Positions 52,059-60,290 of a stretch of 64,000 bases of DNA are shown here, piece after piece (position 1 is the first letter of the stretch; the number at the start of each line of letters is the position of its first letter). The notes beneath the pieces are model-generated. The model did not search any database and was not told the origin of the DNA. It saw only the letters and a list, made by a program, of their open reading frames with translations. A program made the translations under genes and the position numbers. Source of the DNA: Hyphobacterium sp. CCMP332 (GTDB taxonomy: Bacteria > Bacteroidota > Bacteroidia > Cytophagales > CCMP332); NCBI GenBank assembly GCA_014323545.1, contig CP058647.1, forward strand, positions 1,838,001 to 1,902,000, in the 5' to 3' direction.

Positions 52059-55000
52059 CTAGAATAAAAAGCCAAGCCTTACAAAGAGAGATTGATCGCC
52101 GCCATTTCCAAATGAATAATCGGCACTTAAAACGGCCATATCGAAAGGTGCAAGCCAAACTCCAAATCCGTAACCACGGTGCCAATCATTAGTATTCTTA
52201 AATTTTTCAATTTCATTGCTGCTGTAAACCCTAGTGACATCTGTATCATCATCTGACCATACTCTGCCAATATCATGAAGAAGCAAAACCCCCAAATCAC
52301 TAATAAGAAATTCATTTTGTATAGTGAAAAGTCTGAATCTGAGCTCCGAATTCTGATAAAAACTATATTCTCCTCGAAAACGATTTCTTCTGAACCCTCT
52401 TAATTTCTTTAATCCACCAATACTCGGTTGAAGAAAAAAGGGCGCTTTTCCTATAATTGCATCTCCACCAGCCCTAAGAGCAAGTACTGTTTTAAATCTA
52501 TGACTTAGTGTAAAGAAAAATGACTGGTCGGCACTCAAGAGCACCGAATTTTCATTTCCATTTTTGACATCATAGAAATAATTGCTTTTCAGATTCAATA
52601 AAACTCCTCTTTCGGCAAATTTCTTATCATTTCGCGAGTCGAACTGATATTCTAGATATGGACCCGCAAATCTGAAATCTCTTAATAGGTCATCAGTTGT
52701 ACTATCGTTATTTAAATCCAAAATAAATCGGGGGTCGTCGTCAAGATCTTCGTTTATCTCCGATTTGATATTTGCACGCTGATAATTCAGGCCAAAATTA
52801 AAATGATGTTTTTGATTTCTTGAATCTCCCTGAAACCCAATTTTTAGCTTTTCAGTATCAAATCGCACTCGGTAATATTGATTGTCTTCATCCAGGCGCT
52901 CCTCACTGAGCAGAGAATTATTACCTAATCCATAAAAAAATGTACTAAAACTTGGTGTTGAAATTAAGGCCTCAATGTTTAGGTCAAGTTTACCTGCTAC
53001 ATCGGTGAAAATACCGCGGTAGTTCACATTATAATTGGCTGATTTCGGGGCTATATTTCCCAATACGCTATGCTGGGTTTTGAATGGTTCTTTTCTAAAT
53101 CCGTGGGTTGTATAAATAGGGCCACCACCTAAATAAATACCATCATCAGGGTTGTAATTAATATAAACGAAAGGCAACAATTTATTATACATAAATGCTC
53201 TTCGGTTATATTCATTTACTTCATCTCTATTGGCAGTTTTAATTTTTGTCTCAGCGCTCTTTTCGATTTTAGTACTTTTCTTTTTGTCGTAGACAATAGT
53301 TTTTTTACTCCATCCTTTTACTTTGGAACTATCCCGGATTTTGTCTTTTCCGCCCCCTCCAATGATTCTTACTTTTATTCCTTTATTTGCATTTCCTTTT
53401 AAATTGAATTCATCTTTACCTTTTAGTCCATAAAGTCGTATCTCTTTTGTAATCCCAAATACAAATTCTCTTTCGTAAAGCTTATCCTTTTCATTTCTCG
53501 ATTTTTTACCAACTTCATAAACCTCGACTAGTGTATTTCCATTTTCCAATCTTCGGACCTCAAAACGATTCGCTTTGTTGGTACCCAAAACATTGACGGT
53601 TTTAGACAGAAAATTGTGATATTTTTCAGCATAGATTTCCAAATCATCCCTTCTACGCTTTAATTTTTCTATTATTTGATCACCTCTTATGTCATAAATT
53701 TCTTTAGGTAAATCTTTAATTCCAGCCTCTATGACTTGATCACTAAGTTTTTGTTGTAATGTATCCGCAGAAGCAATCCAGTCGCTTAAATCAGGTTCTG
53801 TAATAAAATACCGGTCAAAATATCTTGCATTAAAACTGAGGCCATTTACATCGCGAATTTCTGACTCGAAACCCTGAAATTTTGGAATACCCCATTTTCT
53901 GGATGCGAGATTTAATAATAAGCCGTCTGAATAAAAAAATGCCTGATCCCTATCTCTGGGAATAGGCCTGTAGAATTTGTGTTCATCATCTACCTTAAAT
54001 TCTGCCCATCTCCATTGATCGTCATGTCTGTCCCAATCGCCCAACCACATATCAAAAAGTCGCGATTTCACCACCCATTTCTGATCGATTTGATGTTTCG
54101 CAGATTTTTGGGTTTTTTCCACGATATCAAAGGTGCTTTCAATATCCCTTGGACTGCCAAAGCTATGTACGTCTCTTCTTTCATGTGCGGGCCGTTCTTC
54201 ATACAAATACAAGCCATTGGCAAAATCAAATTTGTAATCTCCCAAACGAGGGTCATCATTTAAATAAACCAATTTTGGATTGGTATGATAAACATTAGCA
54301 GCATCGGCCAGTTTTGGAACGGCAAAAGCAGCATATGGGTGAGAAGCGGAAATTTGATCATTAATAATTTCAGCAAATATTGTACCTCTTATTTCGGCAG
54401 GAACGGCATTTTCCGGATATTTTTTTATAGATCGCAATACATATTGTTTCTTGTCTGTGGTTTCCAGACGTAAAGAGCGTGTTTGCATACCCCCGCCTTT
54501 TTTAACAATTTCAAGTCCGCCAAATTCTTTACCCCAGTTAAACACAGGCACCTCTTTAATTTCAGTAACCCATTCTTTACGGTAATTTAAGCCCATTAAG
54601 CCAGGTCTTTTTTTATTGGCTTTTTTTAAATCTTTATCTGCTGAAGCGATTACCTTTTTATTCTCATAGTCGCTGTATTCCTTTTTTATTGTTACTGTAT
54701 CTTTGGGTTTGGCGGGAAATATACCTTTTTCAAATAATTTCCGAAAAGAAGAATGCAGTTCAATTCTTAAACTGTGATCAGTCCCGTAAATGACTTTTGC
54801 ATAGCCATTGGAAATTGAATTAAAACCTTCATCTGATTTGAAATTGCTGTAAGATGATCCGCTCAATGACCCTATTATTACCTGTTTGAGGTTTTCTATT
54901 GTTCTGTAATCAAGATGATCTTCGTTTGCTGAAATCAATAATAATTCCTGTGATTTGGATAACGTATTGCTAAGATAATTTCTAAAAAACCTACTTTTGA

Positions 55001-55772
55001 TATTACTCAAATCACTCGGATTTCCAAGCAATTTTCGATAAGCTATATAAAAACTACCAAGAAAAGGCAGTGGTATATAATTGCTTTGGTTTTTGACTGA
55101 AAAAGGGAAAATATGGTGCTTCAGTTTAAACTTTCCTCCTACGGGCCCGGACGATGCTATCGGATTTATTGCTGAGAAAACAACCCGTTTATTTGCATTC
55201 CGTTTTAAAATTTCCTCGATGGCAAGAAGAAAGTCAACTTTTCTGGTATATGAACAGCCCTGATCTAGTTTTGGAACGTCGAAATCATTTAAGAGCCAAT
55301 AGTCATTTATTAAAACCAGGGTTAAATTTTCATCAATATTAAGTTCATAGGGCCCGGGGCAGGCATTATCGGCTAACAAATAGTTTTGACCTTCGAGTGT
55401 TTCAGCAATTTCTGAATTTAATCTATCTATTGTTTTACTGGAATTTGAGTTATTACGGTCCCATTCTTCAAAACCCGGGATAAATACATAATTAATGCTT
55501 TCACTATGAGGTAAATCATTAAGAAAGCCCATTAATTTATCATCATCTTCACCCTCCTCAGAATCTATTCTGTGATAATCTCCTAAAAAAACTAAAGTCT
55601 TGGGATGAGAAGATAGAGCCAGGTCTTCAATTAGCTTAGAAAAGGCATTTTGATTTATAGAATCATTTTGATAAACACCTGAAACGAAATAGAATTCTTG
55701 CTTAATTTCCTGAGAATATAATTCAGGGTCGACAAACAATAAGCTTAATATGGTTAAAATTAAAAGTTTCAA
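52059..55772 (-). CDS. Outer-membrane fusion: phosphoesterase-like domain, atypical-kinase-like domain, BamA/TamA-like barrel
   Basis: A 1,237-residue exported protein. After a signal peptide (about 1-20), residues 25-300 resemble the calcineurin-like phosphoesterase part of a Bacteroidota metallophosphoesterase/BamA family, but ligands are mostly missing: FLGDYHRID keeps D65, IPGFEEWD stands where GNHE/D is expected. Residues 420-660 have a glycine-rich turn (KKGGGMQTRSLRLET), a strand with lysine (YVLRSIKK), a DMWLGDWDRHDDQW loop (571-587) and PIPRDRDQAFF (603-613), resembling atypical kinases of the CotH/Fam20/HipA type. Residues from about 860 on form a surface-antigen barrel ending YSFGNGGDQSLFVRLGFLF. 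The first two domains would be periplasmic. Function is unknown. Confidence 0.72.
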   Translation of the reverse strand: MKLLILTILSLLFVDPELYSQEIKQEFYFVSGVYQNDSINQNAFSKLIEDLALSSHPKTLVFLGDYHRIDSEEGEDDDKLMGFLNDLPHSESINYVFIPGFEEWDRNNSNSSKTIDRLNSEIAETLEGQNYLLADNACPGPYELNIDENLTLVLINDYWLLNDFDVPKLDQGCSYTRKVDFLLAIEEILKRNANKRVVFSAINPIASSGPVGGKFKLKHHIFPFSVKNQSNYIPLPFLGSFYIAYRKLLGNPSDLSNIKSRFFRNYLSNTLSKSQELLLISANEDHLDYRTIENLKQVIIGSLSGSSYSNFKSDEGFNSISNGYAKVIYGTDHSLRIELHSSFRKLFEKGIFPAKPKDTVTIKKEYSDYENKKVIASADKDLKKANKKRPGLMGLNYRKEWVTEIKEVPVFNWGKEFGGLEIVKKGGGMQTRSLRLETTDKKQYVLRSIKKYPENAVPAEIRGTIFAEIINDQISASHPYAAFAVPKLADAANVYHTNPKLVYLNDDPRLGDYKFDFANGLYLYEERPAHERRDVHSFGSPRDIESTFDIVEKTQKSAKHQIDQKWVVKSRLFDMWLGDWDRHDDQWRWAEFKVDDEHKFYRPIPRDRDQAFFYSDGLLLNLASRKWGIPKFQGFESEIRDVNGLSFNARYFDRYFITEPDLSDWIASADTLQQKLSDQVIEAGIKDLPKEIYDIRGDQIIEKLKRRRDDLEIYAEKYHNFLSKTVNVLGTNKANRFEVRRLENGNTLVEVYEVGKKSRNEKDKLYEREFVFGITKEIRLYGLKGKDEFNLKGNANKGIKVRIIGGGGKDKIRDSSKVKGWSKKTIVYDKKKSTKIEKSAETKIKTANRDEVNEYNRRAFMYNKLLPFVYINYNPDDGIYLGGGPIYTTHGFRKEPFKTQHSVLGNIAPKSANYNVNYRGIFTDVAGKLDLNIEALISTPSFSTFFYGLGNNSLLSEERLDEDNQYYRVRFDTEKLKIGFQGDSRNQKHHFNFGLNYQRANIKSEINEDLDDDPRFILDLNNDSTTDDLLRDFRFAGPYLEYQFDSRNDKKFAERGVLLNLKSNYFYDVKNGNENSVLLSADQSFFFTLSHRFKTVLALRAGGDAIIGKAPFFLQPSIGGLKKLRGFRRNRFRGEYSFYQNSELRFRLFTIQNEFLISDLGVLLLHDIGRVWSDDDTDVTRVYSSNEIEKFKNTNDWHRGYGFGVWLAPFDMAVLSADYSFGNGGDQSLFVRLGFLF

Positions 55773-56006
55773 AATGCCATATGAAACATGAAATCTAAAT
55801 AAAATGAAATAAAAGCATTATAAATAATTCCAATATTTAGCTTGAAAAACAAGTAAAAAGATGGTTCCATTTGTTTCCTGATCGTTAATAAAATTTAATT
55901 AAATCATTAAAAGTCGGTTTCAGCCATTTCGAAAGTTATTAAACTGTTATGTCCAAACAATTTGACCTGATTATCCATTATTTTAGGTGTAAGCAAAAAT
56001 TAAATC

Positions 56007-56285
56007 ATGGATTTAAATCAATTGGTACATGCCAGCGAGATATTGGAAAATCTCAAAAGTATTGAAGATGCAATTCAGATTAAAGGTAAAACGCTAAGTA
56101 AGGATGGCAGAGCCAGAATCAATGAAATTATGGCAGATTGCTATCAAGCACTTAGCAAAAGCTGTGATTGTGATGATAGAGGAAGAAAAGAATTTATTCG
56201 CATTAATGCTTTAATTCTCGAATCCTGTTTGAACATCAAAGCATTGATAGGGTCGAAGTCCGGGTTTTCGGAAGTTATGGCTTAA
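56007..56285 (+). CDS. Small hypothetical protein
   Basis: A 92-residue, largely helical cytoplasmic protein of no family I recognise. It has a short cysteine cluster (SKSCDCDDRGRKE) in the middle and another cysteine in ALILESCLNIKAL; the pattern is too short for a clear metal site. The ATG at 56007 is preceded by 234 bp of AT-rich sequence, and it converges on the epimerase gene with a weak hairpin at 56302-56319 between them. Ordinary codon content and composition support a real gene, but evidence is limited. Confidence 0.6.
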   Translation: MDLNQLVHASEILENLKSIEDAIQIKGKTLSKDGRARINEIMADCYQALSKSCDCDDRGRKEFIRINALILESCLNIKALIGSKSGFSEVMA

Positions 56286-56301
56286 CCAAAATTGAAATAT
56301 T

Positions 56302-56319
56302 ACCTTTTAGAAGAAAGGT
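56302..56319. terminator. Weak hairpin between convergent genes
   Basis: Arms acctt t (56302-56307) and aaaggt (56314-56319) with a 6-nt loop, followed by a loosely T-rich stretch (tctttatagtatttttc). The stem is short and without a clean T-run, so terminator function is doubtful. Confidence 0.28.
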
Positions 56320-56333
56320 CTTTATAGTATTTT

Positions 56334-57248
56334 TCAAAATGAAAATGAGGATTTAAAATCTTTTAATTCTTCAAGAAAATTCTTTTTCTCTTTAATTAAA
56401 TCAAGCAATTGCTTTTCATTTTCATCAATCAACACATCGCGCATTCTAATGTTTTGATTTACAAAAATATACTCAAGCTCAGGATAAAGAGTTTTTAATT
56501 TATCGACGATATGGTTAATCGAAAAATTATATTCCGCCAAATTATAAACACCCGGGGTAGGCCCACCATTAAGCATTGAACTTAAAATCCCTGCAAGTTT
56601 TTCAACATGTATAAATGCGCGATGTTGTTCACCACTACCGTGAATTGATAATCTTCCGGTATAATTGGCTTCAAACATAAATCTGTTTATCACGGCATCC
56701 AATCGTATTGCAGGATTAAAACCATAAACATTGCCGGATCTAATGATATAAACATCTTTCGTACTTTTTAGCCTTCTTATATGCTCCTCTCCTTTTAATT
56801 TGGAAATGCCATAAAAGGAACGAGGCACCAGGTCAGTGTTGAGATTTATCGGATCTGTGTGTGTGCCATATACTGATAAACTGCTTAAGTAGTATATTTT
56901 TTCGACATCGGATTCTTCAATTGCCATTGCCAATTCTGCTGTTCCCCAATGATTGACTTGTTCAAAACTATGTGCGTCAAAATCAGCATAGGGTGTTGTA
57001 ACTTTGGCTGCCAGATGAATTACTATATCTGTATTTTTCAAAGCTCTTTTGAGCTTTCTGCTATCCAATATTTCTCCCTCAATAAAATTAACTCTTTGTG
57101 AGTCAATTTCTCCATTAAGGAATAAAGCATAATTTTTTCTTGACAGATTATCGTATATCCTAATCCTCGATTCCGGAAAATCAGATAGAATTTGGTGAAT
57201 CATTGAATAGCCGACATATCCGGCTCCACCTGTAATTAGGATATTCAT
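56334..57248 (-). CDS. NAD-dependent epimerase/dehydratase
   Basis: A 304-residue extended SDR protein. The nucleotide-binding motif ITGGAGYVG is at 5-13, D33 in IYDNLSR follows, and the active-site YxxxK pair is Y146/K150 in FYGISKLKGEE with serines 122/123 in YLSSLSVYG. Such enzymes convert nucleotide-sugars (for example 4-epimerase or 4,6-dehydratase types); the substrate cannot be told. Its ATG overlaps the cysH stop as ATGA, so it is translationally coupled to cysH and is the last gene of a four-gene unit. There is no other sugar gene next to it. Confidence 0.9.
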   Translation of the reverse strand: MNILITGGAGYVGYSMIHQILSDFPESRIRIYDNLSRKNYALFLNGEIDSQRVNFIEGEILDSRKLKRALKNTDIVIHLAAKVTTPYADFDAHSFEQVNHWGTAELAMAIEESDVEKIYYLSSLSVYGTHTDPINLNTDLVPRSFYGISKLKGEEHIRRLKSTKDVYIIRSGNVYGFNPAIRLDAVINRFMFEANYTGRLSIHGSGEQHRAFIHVEKLAGILSSMLNGGPTPGVYNLAEYNFSINHIVDKLKTLYPELEYIFVNQNIRMRDVLIDENEKQLLDLIKEKKNFLEELKDFKSSFSF

Positions 57249-57928
57249 TTTCCAATAAGCTCAGTATGCAAACCGCACTCATTTTTTTTCAAACCTTGCC
57301 ACCTGCCATCTCTTTCGTCATTATCTGCAAAAGACATTTTTCTTGTGCAAGGTTCACACCCAATGCTTAAATAAGTGCTGTTTTCAAGTGGGTGTTGGGG
57401 TAAATTATGTGTTCGAATATAATGCCAGATCATTTGTTTCGACCAGTTTATCATTGGATGAAAACGCAAGGTATCATTTACGCCCTTTTCTTCATATTCA
57501 AATTGGCTTCTATTTGCATTTTGATCCTTCCTTACACCGCTAATCCAAACATCGTGTTTCAACAGAACAGGCTCCATTGGAAGTGTTTTGTTGAAATAGC
57601 AACATTGATCCGGGTCTGTGGTATACATCAAATTTCCCTGAGAATTTTTTTGTCGTATTCTGGAAATGGGAGACACAAGATTTACAACATTTAAATGGAA
57701 TTCATTTTTAATTCGATCTCTGAATTCCAATGTTTCAGGAAAATGATATCCAGTGTTTAAAAAATAAATAGGCAGACTATTATCTATGGAAGCTAAGATA
57801 TGAAGCATAGGAAGGCTGTGACTTTGAAAAGAAGACGAAGCAAAAATTTTAAGTCCTCTGGATTTATAGTCCTTTAATTTTGCCTTAAATAGAGCAATTT
57901 CCTTTTCAATCAGCTCTTCAGTGTTCAT
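57245..57928 (-). CDS. cysH: Phosphoadenylyl/adenylyl-sulfate reductase, [4Fe-4S] type
   Basis: Reduces APS (or PAPS) to sulfite in assimilatory sulfate reduction, with thioredoxin as donor. The 227-residue product has the nucleotide-binding start IFASSSFQSHSLPMLH and a GVRKDQNANR loop. The cysteine pair C109-C110 and C191-x-x-C194 (GCEPCTR) are the ligands of a [4Fe-4S] cluster, pointing to APS use; the ERDGRWQGLKKNECGLH tail contains the catalytic C218. No cysDN or sulfite reductase genes are near, so those steps must be encoded elsewhere. It lies 4 bp after dcd. Confidence 0.93.
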   Translation of the reverse strand: MNTEELIEKEIALFKAKLKDYKSRGLKIFASSSFQSHSLPMLHILASIDNSLPIYFLNTGYHFPETLEFRDRIKNEFHLNVVNLVSPISRIRQKNSQGNLMYTTDPDQCCYFNKTLPMEPVLLKHDVWISGVRKDQNANRSQFEYEEKGVNDTLRFHPMINWSKQMIWHYIRTHNLPQHPLENSTYLSIGCEPCTRKMSFADNDERDGRWQGLKKNECGLHTELIGK

Positions 57929-57932
57929 TGAT

Positions 57933-58466
57933 CTAATTTTTCTTATCTGAAATAAATTCTTTGTACATCATACTTGGTTGTACTTCCGAATTGTTGTGGT
58001 ATTTGCCCTCCCGATAATCTTTGTATTCTCCTAATAATTCATGAAAATATACCTGGCAAACTTCCACATTTGGATAAATTTTAACCGCCTGAATGCAAAA
58101 TATTTCCAAAGTCCAATGTCCTTTTGCTCCAACATTACCTAAACCTGCAGTAATATGAATATGTATGCCCAATCTGCCAACAGAAGAGCGCCCCTCTAAT
58201 TTTGGTACAAGACCCTTTGTAAAGGTCTTTTCTACTGTTCTACCCAAATATAATTTTCCGGGTTGAAGTATCAAACCTTCTTCCGGGATTATGACTTTCT
58301 GAAATGTGTTTGGTTTTTTCATATCCAAAACTTCATCATCGTAAACCAACAGCTCGTTGTGAAGTCTTAGATTATAGGAATTCGGATTTAATTGCTTTTC
58401 ACTGAAAGGTTCTATATCAATCTGGCTTCCCAGTCTTTTTTGTATTTCAAGTCCTGATAGTATCAT
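57933..58466 (-). CDS. dcd: dCTP deaminase
   Basis: Converts dCTP to dUTP for thymidylate synthesis. The 177-residue product has the trimeric dUTPase/dCTP deaminase fold with the signature EGRSSVGRLGIHIHITAG (91-108) and the catalytic glutamate E121 in GHWTLEIF. Start MILSGLEIQKRLG is canonical. It could be the bifunctional type that also acts on dUTP, which sequence alone does not settle. It is one base after the lipoprotein gene stop and four bases before cysH, placing a nucleotide enzyme in a mixed operon. Confidence 0.94.
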   Translation of the reverse strand: MILSGLEIQKRLGSQIDIEPFSEKQLNPNSYNLRLHNELLVYDDEVLDMKKPNTFQKVIIPEEGLILQPGKLYLGRTVEKTFTKGLVPKLEGRSSVGRLGIHIHITAGLGNVGAKGHWTLEIFCIQAVKIYPNVEVCQVYFHELLGEYKDYREGKYHNNSEVQPSMMYKEFISDKKN

Positions 58467-58467
58467 T

Positions 58468-59259
58468 CTATATTTTTCTAAGAGAGTCTTTTAGAACTTG
58501 AAAGCTCGAAAAATAGTTCTTGCTTCCGGTACAATTGAGATTATTTGATTCTTCAATTATAGCATTTGTTCTTAGGCTGTCCAGTGGATAAAAAGTGAAA
58601 TTTTTTGAAATTGGATTAGTTGAATCCGATATAATTCTAGTGTACAGATTTGCAAGTGCATCGCTTTGATAGGCAAGACCACATAGAAACTTGACAGAAC
58701 TCAAATCTCCTTTTAATTCGTTTTCTGCAGTATAAGGGCTGTTAATTAAAAGATCGGTCATTGCCGGAATATTTGTAAGATTCGTATCTGTAAATGATTC
58801 AAGAGTTAAAGGAATTCCATACACATTTATTATTTGCTCAAGAGCTAATCCATTATTCACATATGACATTTCTCTTGCCATTAATGAAGCTAATTCCGAT
58901 TCTCCTTGCATTAGAAGAATTGTAGCACTTGACAGAAAGATTTTACCACCGGGAACTGCAAAGATTCTGGCGTCCATACTGTCATCGATCAATAAAATAT
59001 TCCAATTGTATTTCTCGGAATTATTTAGTCCACCCGAATTTAATAGGCTATCCTTAACCCTTTGCAGATAAGTATCGATAAATTCACTTTCTGTTACTAC
59101 TGTGCCGTATTGCGATGGATTATCAATTATTTCTTCGAGTACGAATTCTGACAATTGCAATTCATTTTCGAGTGTAAATTCGGGTTCAGGATCACCTTCG
59201 GAACTTTCATTGCACGCAATGAGCATTAAGCTTAAAATAATATAATAGATTTTCCCCAT
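58468..59259 (-). CDS. Lipoprotein resembling M48 peptidase without the HExxH site
   Basis: A 263-residue lipoprotein: MGKIYYIILSLMLIAC ends in a lipobox with C16 as the lipidated residue. Residues 84-135 follow the M48 peptidase layout (WNILLIDD, ARIFAVPGGKIFLSSATIL, then ESELASLMAREMSYV) in which PGG and the alignment of DELA..HE..H can be recognised. Where the zinc motif HExxH should be it reads REMSY (R129-Y133), so both histidines are missing and zinc catalysis is unlikely. A non-catalytic or chaperone-type role is possible, but this is inference. It is the first gene of a unit with dcd, cysH and an epimerase. Confidence 0.78.
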   Translation of the reverse strand: MGKIYYIILSLMLIACNESSEGDPEPEFTLENELQLSEFVLEEIIDNPSQYGTVVTESEFIDTYLQRVKDSLLNSGGLNNSEKYNWNILLIDDSMDARIFAVPGGKIFLSSATILLMQGESELASLMAREMSYVNNGLALEQIINVYGIPLTLESFTDTNLTNIPAMTDLLINSPYTAENELKGDLSSVKFLCGLAYQSDALANLYTRIISDSTNPISKNFTFYPLDSLRTNAIIEESNNLNCTGSKNYFSSFQVLKDSLRKI

Positions 59260-59335
59260 TGATTTACAACGCTCAAATACTATTAAATAGCATATTTTAT
59301 TTTGCCATAGAAACAGGCTGCGAAGTTATGTATTA

Positions 59336-60199
59336 TTAATATAGATTGGGATTGACCTTGACAATTCTTTTGGTGAATAACAATTGACCGGTTGAATTTG
59401 AATAAGTGATAATATAATTGCCTGACCTTAATTCAGACAAATCAAGCTTAATTTTTTTTAAACCATGAGGGATTCTCTTTTTAAGCATAGTTATTCCTTC
59501 TGTATTTTGAATTGTCACAATTCCTCTATGATTTAAATTTTCATCATTTCTTATTGTAATATGATCAAGAAATGGGTTAGGGTAAACAAAGACTTTGGGT
59601 TTTTCATTGAAATGGTTTGCCGATATCTGGCCGGAATCAAGTTCAACTGTAAGTAAGGAACGGTAAATAATATCTCCTGAATTGGTATTATCACCATTGG
59701 CAGCATTAAATGCCCCCCAAAAAGTGACAATATCAGTTCCATCATTAGGTGCAGTCCAATTGAATGACCATGTTTTTGTAGCACCGGCTCCAGTGTTTCC
59801 CGATGATGTATGCGTAATAGATTTTCCTTGATTTGTAAATTTTGTTTCGACAGAATTAGTAATGTTCAAACTACCCAAAAGGTTGCCTGCTGAGTCTTGT
59901 GGAGAAATTTCAAAACCATACTTTGATCTTCCAAATTCCGAAACAGTTCCAGAAATTATATATGTATTACCCGGAATATATCCTGCTGCAGGAATATCAG
60001 AAGATATCATACCTGTTTGAAAAATGGCAGTTCCACTATGACAGGCCGGATTTGCACAAGTTCGTCCACCCCATTCTCCCGGAGCGCCTGTGTTTCCACC
60101 TGGAGAACCGTTGTTTTTAATATAGTAGCTTATATTAATAAAATTTAAGAAAACCATAGAAATTATGGCCAGAAACACAAGGATGCTAAAAGTTTTCAT
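59336..60199 (-). CDS. Reeler/choice-of-anchor V-like exported protein with T9SS sorting domain
   Basis: A 287-residue exported protein. The N-terminus MKTFSILVFLAIISMVFLNF is a signal or anchor. The segment GNTGAPGEWGGRTCANPACHSG is like the start of choice-of-anchor V (reeler-type) domains, which normally contain a CxxCH pair; here the spacing is C-A-N-P-A-C-H. A beta domain follows (YIISGTVSEFGRSKYGFEI, WSFNWTAPNDGTDIVTFWGAFN), and the last 80 residues are a type A T9SS domain (VFVYPNPFLDHITI, GNYIITY, FTKRIVKV). Role unknown, possibly an electron- or ligand-binding surface protein. Confidence 0.75.
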   Translation of the reverse strand: MKTFSILVFLAIISMVFLNFINISYYIKNNGSPGGNTGAPGEWGGRTCANPACHSGTAIFQTGMISSDIPAAGYIPGNTYIISGTVSEFGRSKYGFEISPQDSAGNLLGSLNITNSVETKFTNQGKSITHTSSGNTGAGATKTWSFNWTAPNDGTDIVTFWGAFNAANGDNTNSGDIIYRSLLTVELDSGQISANHFNEKPKVFVYPNPFLDHITIRNDENLNHRGIVTIQNTEGITMLKKRIPHGLKKIKLDLSELRSGNYIITYSNSTGQLLFTKRIVKVNPNLY

Positions 60200-60290
60200 T
60201 TTTTATTCAATTTATAAATACTTGACTTTTAACATGAACCTTTCAAATAATGAATTGGCAGTTTTTGTCACAGGCGCGACCGAACCCATG

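Noticed and set aside
56334-58466. DNA phosphorothioation or other PAPS-reductase-type defence system around the cysH gene
   Set aside because: The product has the assimilatory CC, CxxC and ECGLH cysteines, and no Dnd, Ssp or nuclease partners are nearby.
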